DNA from: Pseudomonas silvicola
Lineage (GTDB): Bacteria; Pseudomonadota; Gammaproteobacteria; Pseudomonadales; Pseudomonadaceae
Length of the DNA: 64,000 nt
Direction of reading: 5' to 3'
Assembly (NCBI RefSeq): GCF_026651855.1
Contig: NZ_CP093281.1
Span: 888,765-952,764, forward strand
Shown: positions 30,824 through 39,504 of the stretch, piece after piece
Layout: the number at the start of each line of letters is the position of its first letter
How positions within the stretch are numbered: position 1 is the first letter of the stretch
Made by a program: the position numbers and the translations under genes
The notes under the pieces: model-generated
Seen by the model: only the letters and a program-made list of their open reading frames with translations
The model's database searches: none
What the model was told of the DNA's origin: nothing

Positions 30824-31832
30824 TCACTCACCGATGCGGGTTGCAGGCAGCGTGTTCGGACGCTTGCGTCGCCACAGCCGTTGTAGGTCGGTTAAAATGC
30901 CTCCGGGATCAGCAGCACAAACACCAGAATCAGAGCACCAGATTGACATCCACTGTTTGCTGCGCGCCCAGCCGCGTCACCATCCACTGCAACAGCAACA
31001 CAGCCTGATCACCGGACCGATCAACGTGCCGCGCCCCCCGACAATCACCCAAATGATGATCTGTGCCGACTGACTGATACTAAACACCCCGGGGCTGACA
31101 AAGGCACCCCAGTTGACGTACAGGCATCCCGCTAACCCGGCAATCGCCGCGCCAATGGCAAAGGTGACGAGCTATGTGCCGGCACGTTGTAGCCAAGCAG
31201 CCCTGCGCGCTGTTCGTTTTCCCGAATGGCCACCACCGTTTTGCCAAAGCGGCTGAGCAGCACAAACTTCAGCAGCGCATAGCAGAGCGCCAACGCACCG
31301 GCGGTCACCATAAAGATCGCCTCCGGTGACAAAATGGCATCTGGCTGGAATGGCATGTTGAGTGTCGGCACTGACGGAATACCATTGAACCCACTCCAGC
31401 AGCGCTTCGCCGATATGGTATTCACTGCCCGAGGAGTTTACCCAGTTAAACAGCACCAGGCTCACGGCTAACGTAATCGCGCCGAGGTACACACATCACC
31501 TGACGCCACCGTAGAAGATCACGTAACCCAGCAGCAGCGAGAACAACGTTATAAGAGAACGCCATCACCACGCCCATGTGGAGTCGCCCCAATTAATGGG
31601 CCACAGATGGCGTAGGTGTAGGCCCCCAGCCCAAAAATGCCGCCTGACCAAAACAGAGGATGCCGCCGTAGCCCCAGATAAACGCCAGGCTGAGTGACAA
31701 CAGTCCCATCACTAAAAACACCGTAATAGAGAGCAAGGTGTACAGCTCAATCACGCCAGAGAGCCAAAACGCCAGCAGGATCAGCATCAGCGCACTGAGC
31801 ACAATGCGCACTTTTTCCGAAAACAGTTTCAT
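30824..31832 (-). CDS. urtC: UrtC-like branched-chain-type ABC permease
   Basis: This LivM-type membrane subunit starts at ATG 31830-31832: MKLFSEKVRIVLSALMLILL, then FLVMGLLSLSLAFIWGYGGI and LCFGQAAFLG (the G-GILCFGQAAFFG motif of UrtC). The remainder is scattered over frames: YLGAITLAVSLVLFNWVNSS, SPEAIFMVTAGALALCYALL, KFVLLSRFGKTVVAIRENEQ and RAGLLGYNVPA, the LivM loop contacting the ATPase. It ends LPATRIGE at 30824-30826. About 336 residues. The start codon overlaps the urtB stop by one base. Confidence 0.88.
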
Positions 31833-32698
31833 TACAGCGATCTCCTGAAGAAGCGCCCGGTGATGCCCTGCGGCAGCAGACGCAGCAGTACAATGGCACT
31901 CAACAGCAGCGCCACCGCACCAAACACCGGCGTGGAGAGATAGGTGACTAATTGCGAAATGGTGCCAAACAGCGTGGAAGAGGTCAGCGTGCCGGCGATG
32001 ATGGCGCTGCCGCCGCCAATCACCGTGATAAAGGCCTTGGCAATAAAGCTGACGCCGATAGTCGGTATCACGCCGGTGATCGGTGCCAGCAGCGCGCCAC
32101 CCAATCCGGAGAGCGCGGCTCCCAGACCGAAGGTCAGGCTGTAGATTTTACCGGGATTGCTGCCTAGCGCCGCCGCCATGCGCGCATTCTGCATAGTGGC
32201 ACGTGCGCACAATCCCAATGTGGTGAAGCGCAGCAACAGCCACAATGCCGCCACCAGACACTGCGCAAACACAATCATAAACAGCGAATAGCCGCTGGTG
32301 CTGTAACTTCCCACATTCACGCTGGGCAGCGGCGAGCTGATGCCCAGCGTAGTGTTGCCAAACAGCATGGTCGCGGCACCGATCAACGCCGCAGACTAAC
32401 CCCGCACAGCATGGTGCTCGATCATCCTGCCGTACAGATGACGAATAATGACGCGTTCAATCACCATGCCAAACACGCCAACACAAATCGGCGCAACCAC
32501 CAGCATGGAGATCCAGATCGGCACGCCAAAGTGGTTAGTGGCCATAATGGCGCTGTAGCCGCCCAGCATCATAAATTCGCCGTGCGCCATATTGACGATT
32601 TTCATCATGCCAAACACCACCGCCAGCCCCAGACTCATGATCACCAGCACCGCGATGGCATTCAGCACTTCGATGCCATAGATAACCGACAGATCCAT
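31832..32698 (-). CDS. urtB: UrtB-like branched-chain-type ABC permease
   Basis: This LivH-type membrane subunit is broken only once, near 32395. From 32698: MDLSVIYGIEVLNAIAVLVI, GLAVVFGMMKIVNMAHGEFM (the conserved MxIxNxAHGExxM block) and MLGGYSAIMATNHFG; then TTLGLCARATMQNARMAAAL, GSNPGKIYSLTFGLGAALSG and LGGALLAPITGVIPTIGVSF, ending LLPQGITGRFFRRSL. About 289 residues with eight or so helices. It pairs with UrtC to form the channel. Confidence 0.93.
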
Positions 32699-32710
32699 TA
32701 GCGCCTCCCG

Positions 32711-33942
32711 TTACAGCTCAATCTGATACTGTTTGGTATCACGTGGATTTTTCTTCAGGTCGCACACCATGGCGGTATCAACCGGTGCCTGGTTGGTGAA
32801 GGTTTCCAGAATTTTCATCTGATGGTTCTCCACCTCGGCAATGTGTACGTCCAGCGAACAGTGATGCGTGGTGGGATCGACACTCAGCTGACCTTGGCGA
32901 GGTCAGCGTGACGCCCGACTCCAGCGCTTCAATCACTTTCATGCGGTCGATATCACCTGCCTTGCGCAACCCCTTCAGCCCAAATCAACATGCCCTGGAT
33001 ACGCGCCCATCGCCAGATCGCTGATGTACATGTCGCCGTAACGAGCATGGAATTTATCGACAAACGCTTTGTTCTCGGCAGACGGAATTTCCTGCATGTA
33101 GTTCGCCGCCACCAGAATGCCGTTGCTCTCTTCCGCGACAGAATGATGTTCATTACCGCCGCCGAATACGGTAGAAGCGATGGGAATCTGCCGCTCATGC
33201 CTGCCGCATGCCATTGGCGGTAGAATGAGATGTGCGCCCCGCCCACCAGCGCTGACCACACCATGTCTGGTTTAGCGCTCTGGATTTTTGAAATGGCGGC
33301 ACCGAAGCCGTGACATCCAGCGGAAGAACTCCACCGTCATCACTTCACCGCCGTTGTCACGCAATCGACCTCTTCACCCATGACGAAACAATCTGGCCGT
33401 AGTTGTAATCCGCCGCCAGTTAAGCACATAGACTTTCTTGCCCCCACTTCTTCATGGCGTACGGCACCAGTTTTCCTCCACGGTTTGTGCGGGCGTTGAG
33501 CCTGGAAGAGAAGTAGTTGCGGATCGCAGACGCCACCTTCATACTGCGCAGGATAGAAATAGAGCGAACGGAAACGATCCAATACGGACGAATCACCTCG
33601 CGCGACGCAGACGTGATGCCGCCGTGCACCACTGCACTTTGTCTTCAGCGCGGCCTGGGCGATTGCGCGTAAAGCTGCATGTTAGATTGCGCATCATAAT
33701 TGATGATTTGCAGCGGTCGGCCTAACAATCCCCGGCTGCGTTGATCTCATCTGCGGCTAAGTTGATGGCGTTGGACATCGGCTTGCCATAAATATCCAGC
33801 CCGCCTGACAATCGAGAATGCTCGCCACTTTGATGGCGTCTTTACTGTCAGCGGCGAAGGTGAATTTTGGTGCTACCCCCGCAGCCAGGCCCAATGCTGA
33901 TACGGCAGATCCCTGAAGAAATGAACGACGACTAATAGCCAT
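32711..33942 (-). CDS. urtA: UrtA/FmdD-like urea/short-chain amide substrate-binding protein
   Basis: This periplasmic binding protein has a twin-arginine-type signal: MAISRRSFLQGSAVSALGLA, then AGVAPKFTFAADSKDAIKVA. Pieces in several frames identify the FmdD/AmiC-like family: RSLYFYPAQYEGG, ARTNRGGKLVPYAMKKWG, ADYNYGQIV, PDMVWSALVGGAHISFYRQW, VFGGGNEH, SAENKAFVDKFHARYGDMYI and IDRMKVIEALESGVTLTSP, ending DTKQYQIEL at 32711. About 410 residues. It is the first gene of the importer operon. Being homologous to AmiC, it may also report amide availability to the ANTAR protein, which is speculative. Confidence 0.88.
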
Positions 33943-34380
33943 AGCACCCTCGAATGAAGTAATTGAATAAATAGAGTTGAGTATTCCGGAACCGGAAGAG
34001 ATAAACGGATACACAGACAGCGCTGTCATGCTAATGCGAGAAAAGGGCCACAACATTGGGGCACGTTTTTAGATTAGCAATAAGCGGGCCAAAAACATTC
34101 ATGTTCATTGGAAATTATTCTTTATTCCCGCCGTTGGTGCCACTCAACGAAAATTATTAACGCATTTAATCCTGACTAACATTAATTAACTCCAGTTACC
34201 TGGCCTTACTGCACTTAATTAAAGCAATCAGCACCATCAAGGTGCACTTAAATCTTTTAACACTGCGCTGTCCGCTCAAACACAGCGAATGGCAGCATTA
34301 ACAAAGATGTAATTACCAGAAGCGTTAACGTCTCTCACACACTCATTCATCTCATCAGTAAAAATCTTTGAGGAGACATT
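33943..34380. other. Divergent regulatory region between importer and nitrile hydratase operons
   Basis: These 438 bases hold no ORF and drive urtABCDE leftward and the nitrile hydratase genes rightward. The centre (34080-34260) is AT-rich with repeated ATTAATTAA-like stretches. A GCACC-5-GGTGC hairpin lies at about 34232-34246 and a CGCTGT-10-ACAGCG hairpin at about 34265-34286 in the nitrile hydratase leader. GAGGAG sits 8 bases before the alpha-subunit ATG. AraC and ANTAR control points are expected here, but I cannot assign them. Confidence 0.5.
33984..34027 (-). promoter_or_regulatory. Palindromes in the importer leader
   Basis: Reading leftward toward urtA, a perfect 12-bp palindrome GACAGCGCTGTC (34016-34027) is followed by TTCCGG-2-CCGGAA (33984-33997), 42 bases before the urtA start. 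They could be a protein operator and an RNA hairpin respectively. Neither is followed by a U-run, and neither shows the A-x-x-G-x-x hexaloop pair expected of a classic ANTAR target. Confidence 0.45.
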
Positions 34381-34964
34381 ATGTCGGACCCTTCGGTATT
34401 ACCTTCGGATGCCGCGTTAAAGATCCGTGCTATCCAATCCCTGTTGGCAGAAAAGGGATTTCTGAGTCAGGAGGTCACTGACACCATCGTGGATTATTTC
34501 GAAACCAAAGTGGGACCCCGCAATGGTGCGCAGGTGGTGGCGAGAGCCTGGCGCGATCCCGCCTTCAAAGCACGCTTACTGGAAAATGGCCGCGAGGCGG
34601 TGAATGAACTCGGCTTCTCCGGCTTTGAAGCCGCTACCCTGCACGTGCTGGAGAATACCGACAGCGTGCACAACGTAGTGGTGTGCACGCTTGCTCTTTG
34701 CTACCGTGGCCGGTGCTGGGCTTTGCCGCCCATCTGGTTTAAATCGACAATCCCTATCGTTCACGTGTGGTGATTGATCCCCGTGGCGTATTAGCAGAAT
34801 TTGGCACTGAAATTCCGGCCAATAGGAGATTCGCGTATGGGACAGCAATGCCGAAATCCGTTACTTCGTGCTGCCTCAGCCCCTGCTGACAGGAAAACAA
34901 GAGTGAGAGCGAGTTGGCCGCATTGGTCACACGCGACTCCATGATCGGCACACGCACGCTTTAA
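34381..34964 (+). CDS. Nitrile hydratase alpha subunit, cobalt type
   Basis: This is the metal-binding subunit that hydrates nitriles to amides. From ATG 34381: ALKIRAIQSLLAEKGFLSQE, VDYFETKVGPRNGAQVVARA, WRDPAFKARLLENGREAVNE and HVLENTDSVHNVVVCTL lead into the metal loop at about 34681-34735. As read the loop is CTLALCYRGRCWALPP, but four homopolymer changes of one base each (net zero) turn it into CTLCSCYPWPVLGLPP, the cobalt-type claw motif (Thr, not Ser, after the first Cys). The rest, in other frames, reads RVVIDPRGVLAEFGTEIPAN and ends TRDSMIGTRTL at 34964. About 195 residues. Confidence 0.93.
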
Positions 34965-34977
34965 GCGGAGAAACACC

Positions 34978-35634
34978 ATGAATAATATCCACGATTGCGG
35001 CGGCATGCAGAATTTAGGTCCAATCGAGATTGAAGCTGATGAACCTCATTTTCACAGCCAATGGGAAAAAGATATTTTCGCCACCACGCTGGTGTTCTTT
35101 ATGAGCGGAAAGATCGTGCTGGATGACTTCCGTTATGAAATTGAGAAAATGTCCGTAACAGAGTATCTGCAATCCAGTTATTACGAGCACTGGTTATTTT
35201 CCATTGAGCAGTTGATGTGTAAAACCGGCGTATTCACCGAACAAGAGTTACAGCAGCGTCTTACCGAACTCTCCGCCTGGAGGATACAACATGAATACTT
35301 ATTCACCGCAGGGCTACCGGATTTAATTACTACACCGCCCAATTACCATCGTGATGTTGAGATCGCACCGGAATATCAACCGGGTGACACTACATGCAAT
35401 AAATTTAAACTGGGCTGGAGTCATATTCGCGCCGCGCTGGCGTGCGGGTAAAAGGGCGTGATTGTTGCCAACTACGGTGCCTGCGTATTTCCCGATGCGC
35501 TGGTCGCAGAGCAACAGGAGAAACCGCAGTACGTCTACCTGGTGAAATTCAGTGCCGCCGAGTTGTGGGGAGAGAATAGCGAGAATTTCTGCGTCCACCT
35601 GAGCGTCTGGTCCGACTATTCAGGGCAGATGTGA
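34978..35634 (+). CDS. Nitrile hydratase beta subunit
   Basis: This subunit completes the active site of the alpha-beta enzyme. It starts 13 bases after the alpha stop with MNNIHDCGGMQNLGPIEIEA and DEPHFHSQWEKDIFATTLVF, the highly conserved N-terminal arm that wraps the alpha subunit, then EYLQSSYYEHWLFSIEQLMC. A break near 35430 interrupts the start of the barrel domain; KGVIVANYGACVFPDALVAE, KPQYVYLVKFSAAELWGE and NFCVHLSVWSDYSGQM complete it, stop at 35634. About 218 residues. GGAG precedes the start. Confidence 0.93.
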
Positions 35635-35645
35635 GGATGCTGCGC

Positions 35646-36110
35646 ATGGATGAGTTAAACGCGATTATTGCTCAGGTGAAGGAGGCCGATCCCGCCTTTG
35701 CACAACCCTGGGAAGCCGATGCGTTTGTCATCGCGGTGGCCCTGTCTCAACGCGGCTACTTTAGCTGGCCACAATGGGTGGAACAATTTGCTCAGGAGAT
35801 TAACGACTTCCCGCAGCGCAAAGGATGAAAACGCGCACACGGCCTACTATCGCCAATGGCTGAGCTTGGAAAAGATCCCTGTCACAACATCAATTGATTC
35901 CGATGTCCGAATTCGCTGATTCGTGAAGAGCAGTGGCGCCAGGCTTTCCTCAACACGCCCCATGGCAGCCCGGTGGATCTCGCTGCCGCCAGCTGTCCGC
36001 CCGACCACCCGCATGATCATGACCATCATCACCACCATCATCATCATCACGACCATCACGCCGCGCAGCCACTGATCCAACCGCTGCGCGTCTTTGCCGC
36101 TGTCGGGTAA
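35646..36110 (+). CDS. Nitrile hydratase accessory protein (metallochaperone) with histidine-rich tail
   Basis: This activator, related to the N-terminal part of the beta subunit, delivers cobalt to the alpha subunit. MDELNAIIAQVKEADPAFAQ, then PWEADAFVIAVALSQRGYFS and WPQWVEQFAQEIND are family hallmarks; after a break near 35825 come AYYRQWLSLEKIPV and EQWRQAFLNTPHGSPVDLAA. The C-terminus (about 35991-36060) holds 14 His within some 20 residues, including nine in a row, next to a Cys. Typical activators lack such a tail; it resembles the metal-storage tails of UreE or HypB. I start at ATG 35646 with GAGG upstream; ATG 35637 is also possible. Confidence 0.88.
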
Positions 36111-36125
36111 TTCTCAGGAGTCTTT

Positions 36126-37199
36126 ATGAAGGTGCTGAGTCATAAGCAAAAAGGCGCTGCGGTGATTGGTGGCGCCATGCTGTTTAATTTGCTGGTCATC
36201 GGTACGGCGTTGGTGACTTTTCAGCATTCACCGGCCGCGCTGAGTGTCGCGCTGTTAGCCTATCTGTTTGGTTTGCGCCACGCCGTCGATGCCGATCATA
36301 TCGCCGCCATTGATAATGCCACGCGCAAGTTGAGTAATGAGGGCAAGAGCCCGTTTACCGCAGGTATGTGGTTCTCACTCGGCCACGCTTCGGTGGTGCT
36401 GATCGCCTGCCTGATATTCGCTTTGACCACGCAACCTTTGCAGCAGATGTTTCCCGGCGTGAAAGAGATTGGCGGCATGATTAGCACACTGATCTCCGGT
36501 GCTTTTCTGCTGCTACTCGCCTGGACTAACTCCCGCACTTTGTGGCAATGTATTCGCCAACGTCAGCGGTTGCTGCGTGGCGATGCAACGCGGGTCCCGC
36601 AGGAGAGCCATCACCACGGCGTGCTCACCCGGCTATGCGCGCCACTGTTTCGCATGGTGAGCAAAAGCCATCATCTGTTCCTCATCGGTTTCCTGTTCGG
36701 CATTGGCTTTGATACCGCAACCGAAGTGGCGATTTTCGGTATGTCCGCCAACCACGCAGCGGGTGGCGAAGCGATGCTGCACATCATGTTGATGCCGCTT
36801 TTATTCACTGCCGGCATGATGCTGATCGATACCACCGATGGCGTCATGATGTTGAAACTGTATCGCTGGTCGCAATTCGATCCGTTGCGCAGCCTCAATT
36901 ACACCCTCGCCATTTCATCACTCTCAATTGTGGTGGCCTTCGCGATTGGCTGTTACGAAGTGTCGACGGTGTTACAACTCAACACGCTGATCTCCCCTGC
37001 GCTGGATGGCGTGATGAAGCAATCATCAGTCAGATGGGTTGTGCTGATTATAACGTCCATTGGTGTATGGCTGCTGTTTTCACAGCGGCTAAGCGTCGGC
37101 GCTGTAGTACAATGGCGGCTTTGTGCCGCCCTGTTTCTGGCATCAGCTCGTGTTAGACCCCCGTCAGGTTCAACATCCTGTCAAAAAAGCCTTTCCTGA
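36126..37199 (+). CDS. NiCoT-family cobalt/nickel permease (NhlF/HoxN-like)
   Basis: This membrane transporter imports Co2+ (or Ni2+). It starts 15 bases after the accessory gene and reads LFGLRHAVDADHIAAIDNAT (the metal-binding HX4DH signature of helix II), AGMWFSLGHASVVLIACLIF, FLFGIGFDTATEVAIFGMSA and MPLLFTAGMMLIDTTDGVMM, all conserved NiCoT motifs. Eight helices, about 350 residues. A His-containing loop lies between helices (RVPQESHHHGVLTR). The last 20-30 codons appear shifted, so the exact C-terminus is uncertain. As the last gene of the operon it should supply cobalt to the nitrile hydratase. Confidence 0.94.
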   Translation: MKVLSHKQKGAAVIGGAMLFNLLVIGTALVTFQHSPAALSVALLAYLFGLRHAVDADHIAAIDNATRKLSNEGKSPFTAGMWFSLGHASVVLIACLIFALTTQPLQQMFPGVKEIGGMISTLISGAFLLLLAWTNSRTLWQCIRQRQRLLRGDATRVPQESHHHGVLTRLCAPLFRMVSKSHHLFLIGFLFGIGFDTATEVAIFGMSANHAAGGEAMLHIMLMPLLFTAGMMLIDTTDGVMMLKLYRWSQFDPLRSLNYTLAISSLSIVVAFAIGCYEVSTVLQLNTLISPALDGVMKQSSVRWVVLIITSIGVWLLFSQRLSVGAVVQWRLCAALFLASARVRPPSGSTSCQKSLS

Positions 37200-37232
37200 A
37201 ACAGGCTGCCATCAGTAAAAAGAATTGAAATC

Positions 37233-37251
37233 AAGAATCATTCTCATTATG
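37233..37251. promoter_or_regulatory. Candidate Fur box
   Basis: AAGAATCATTCTCATTATG matches about 12 of 19 positions of the Fur consensus, with the strongest match in the right half (TCTCATTAT). It lies about 45 bases upstream of the esterase start, where it would overlap the promoter, implying iron repression of that gene. Confidence 0.6.
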
Positions 37252-37295
37252 GTGCAAGGTGATATGTACCAATAACCAATAGAGTAAGGATTTCA

Positions 37296-38181
37296 ATGCT
37301 TTATAGATTTTCAGCAATAAACCGTCCCATTGGCCTGCTGCTGTTGTTGCTCAGCAGTGTCACCACCAGCGTTTTTGCACGCCCGAATATGACGCCACTC
37401 GGCCCGAATATCGCCGACAAAGGCTCCGCTTATTACCACTTCTCCATCAGTGAATATGACTCGGCTGATGGCCAGCGGCATTACAAAGTTTGGACTGCGG
37501 TGCCAGATAAAGCGCCTCCGCCATCTGGCTCCCCGATGATCACGATGCTGGATGGCAATGCGGTAATGGACAGGCTGACCGATCCGCTGCTGCAAAAACT
37601 TTCGGCAGGCAACCCTCCGGTTCTGGTGGTGGTCGGGTATCAAACCACTTTGCCGTTTGAGGTAAACGCGCGAACTTACGATTACACCCCGCCTGACAAA
37701 GAGCATGGCGATGCAGGATACACTTTTAGTCGCGGTCGCAAGGGCGGCGGCAGCAGCGCATTCCGCACCTTGTTAGAGCAACGGGGTATTTTGCCCGCAG
37801 CGGAGAAAGGTGTGCATGTCGATCATCAACAACGCGCTGTGGGCCACTCTACGGCGGATTGTTTGTACTGACAAGCACTTCAGCTGTTTACGCTATTTCG
37901 CTGCCAGTCCATCAATGTACAGGGATTTAACTCTGTTGAGGAGATGCAGACCCGCAAAGCCAGTAATAAGCAGTTCACTTTGATGGAAGGGAATGGCGAT
38001 CGCCGCAGCGATAGCAACACGGCGGAACCTGAAGTGTTGCGCGCGGTGCGCACCACTATCGAAGGTATGGCAGAGAACGGCACAGGCTGTCACGCTATCA
38101 ACTTTATCCGGGACTGTCCCACTGGACAAATGTTTGGTATCAATGGAAGAGGCGCTGCTGGAAATGTCACAGGCAAAATAG
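37296..38181 (+). CDS. Periplasmic alpha/beta hydrolase, IroE/Fes-like siderophore esterase
   Basis: A signal peptide (PIGLLLLLLSSVTTSVFA, residues about 12-30) precedes an esterase-D-like domain: YHFSISEYDSADGQRHYKVW, TAVPDKAPPPSGSPMITMLD, GNAVMDRLTDPLLQKLSAGN and PVLVVVGYQTTLPFEVNART, then FSRGRKGGGSSAFRTLLEQ. The nucleophile region is frame-broken near 37840 but shows GHS followed by YGG in the neighbouring frame (GHSYGG). It ends ALLEMSQAK at 38181, about 295 residues. IroE-type enzymes linearise ferric siderophores so that iron can be released; the Fur-box candidate upstream supports this. The siderophore is not known. Confidence 0.8.
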
Positions 38182-38219
38182 CGAGGAGAAGTGGGCGAAA
38201 AATGCGCCCACCGAACGGC

Positions 38220-39408
38220 TTAATTAAAGAACTTTATATCAGTGGGCGTGGATATTTTTGCTGCATCGCCCGCTGCTTTCAGCTCACCGCTCTTTTCATC
38301 GAAATGGAACAGGGAAATATTGTTGGTGAACACGTTAGTGACATAGAGATATTTTCCACTGCCATCAAATGAGAACGCCCGAGGTTCAATGCCGTTGGCT
38401 TTATAACTGACCGGCTTGCCTAACTGGCCATCCGCCTCAATTTTAAACACCAACAGCTTATTATCTGAACCACGATTCGCTGCAATCACATATTTACCGT
38501 TCGGACTGAGAATAATTCCGCCGCCGCTACGGTATTCAGCACTGTTATTTTCAGTGTTCAGCTTCACGGTATTGCTGCGATCCAGGCTGATCGTCTTTCA
38601 CTGTAAATACCGCGATCTCACCGGCCATTTCGGTGGTGACGTAGGCATGTTTGCCATCTGGTGAGAACACCATATGACGCGGGCCAGAACCGGCGGTAAG
38701 GTCACGTCATGCGCGGTATCCGCTTCCAGAGTGCTCAGCCTTATTGGCGTGATAACGATACGCATGGAGCTTGTCACCGCCGAGATCGGCAGCGAACAGA
38801 TATTTACCGTCGTGGGTAAAGGTGGTCGAGGTGCGTGACCGCCATCCTGACGTCCTTTCACCGCGCCCGTGCCGTGGTCGAAAGCAAAGTGCTGCACCTG
38901 CTCACCCAGTTTACCGTCATGATGAATCGGGAACACCGAGACGCCCGCGCCGCCTTTCGCCACCGAGTAGTTAGCGACAAACAGGAACTTACCGTCCGGG
39001 CTGATGGTGGCGTGCGTCGGCTGTTGCCCATGGCTATCCAACCGCATTAGCACTTTCACCTGACCGCTTTTATCAATGGACAGTGCGGTAACGGCCCCGG
39101 CGTTTTCTTCATTGGTGGTATAGGCAGCGGCCATCCTGGGATTTTACAATCCATGACGGGCTTTTCATTTTGATCACATCAAGTGGTGTTAAAGTGCCAT
39201 CCGCATTCACCTTGAGGCGATATAAACCTCGCTAGGATGATCCGGTTTCTGCCTATCAGCATCTGGAATCGACGTCCGTACCCACTAAAGCGATTTGATG
39301 ATGTTCCGCATTTGCCATAGCGCTCCCCGCCAGTGAAAAACAGCTAAGGATAATGCCATGGTTATGTTTGATGCTAAACCGTTGAATGCGGCTTTTATTT
39401 CTATTCAT
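38220..39408 (-). CDS. Lactonase-family beta-propeller protein (6-phosphogluconolactonase-like), exported
   Basis: The protein is a seven-bladed propeller of the YbhE/muconate-cycloisomerase-like family. The N-terminus (ATG 39406-39408) has a long signal region ending HGIILSCFSLAGSAMANA. Blades repeat the motif SPDGKFLFVANY: KVLMRLDSHGQQPTHATISP, GGGIILSPNGKYVIAANRGS and EPRAFSFDGSGKYLYVTNVF (each D/N-G-K-Y-x-Y-V), ending AAKISTPTDIKFFN at 38220. About 390 residues; breaks near 39310, 39140, 38840 and 38600. The cytoplasmic PGL hydrolyses 6-phosphogluconolactone, but exported members like this have no established substrate. Confidence 0.82.
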
Positions 39409-39504
39409 TTTCGTACCCCACCATAATCGGAATGTTTAACGACTATAGTGGATTAATTTGAATAGCGCCCGGCCAGGTGACCGTTCAAATATAGCAGATT
39501 AGTT

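Noticed and set aside
33984-34027. A classic two-hexaloop ANTAR target in the importer leader
   Set aside because: The two palindromes have loops of 0-2 bases and no A-x-x-G-x-x hexaloops, so they do not match the known RNA motif.
34200-34213. A sigma-54 promoter (TGGC...TGCA) before the nitrile hydratase genes
   Set aside because: The GG to GC spacing is two bases too short for a sigma-54 -24/-12 element.
34681-34735. A novel nitrile hydratase with an altered, cysteine-poor metal site
   Set aside because: Four single-base homopolymer corrections restore the canonical motif, and errors of the same type occur throughout the window.
36000-36060. CAT/CAC repeat tract as a microsatellite or CRISPR-like repeat
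   Set aside because: It is in frame within the accessory-protein gene, mixes both His codons and encodes a plausible metal-binding tail; there are no spacers.
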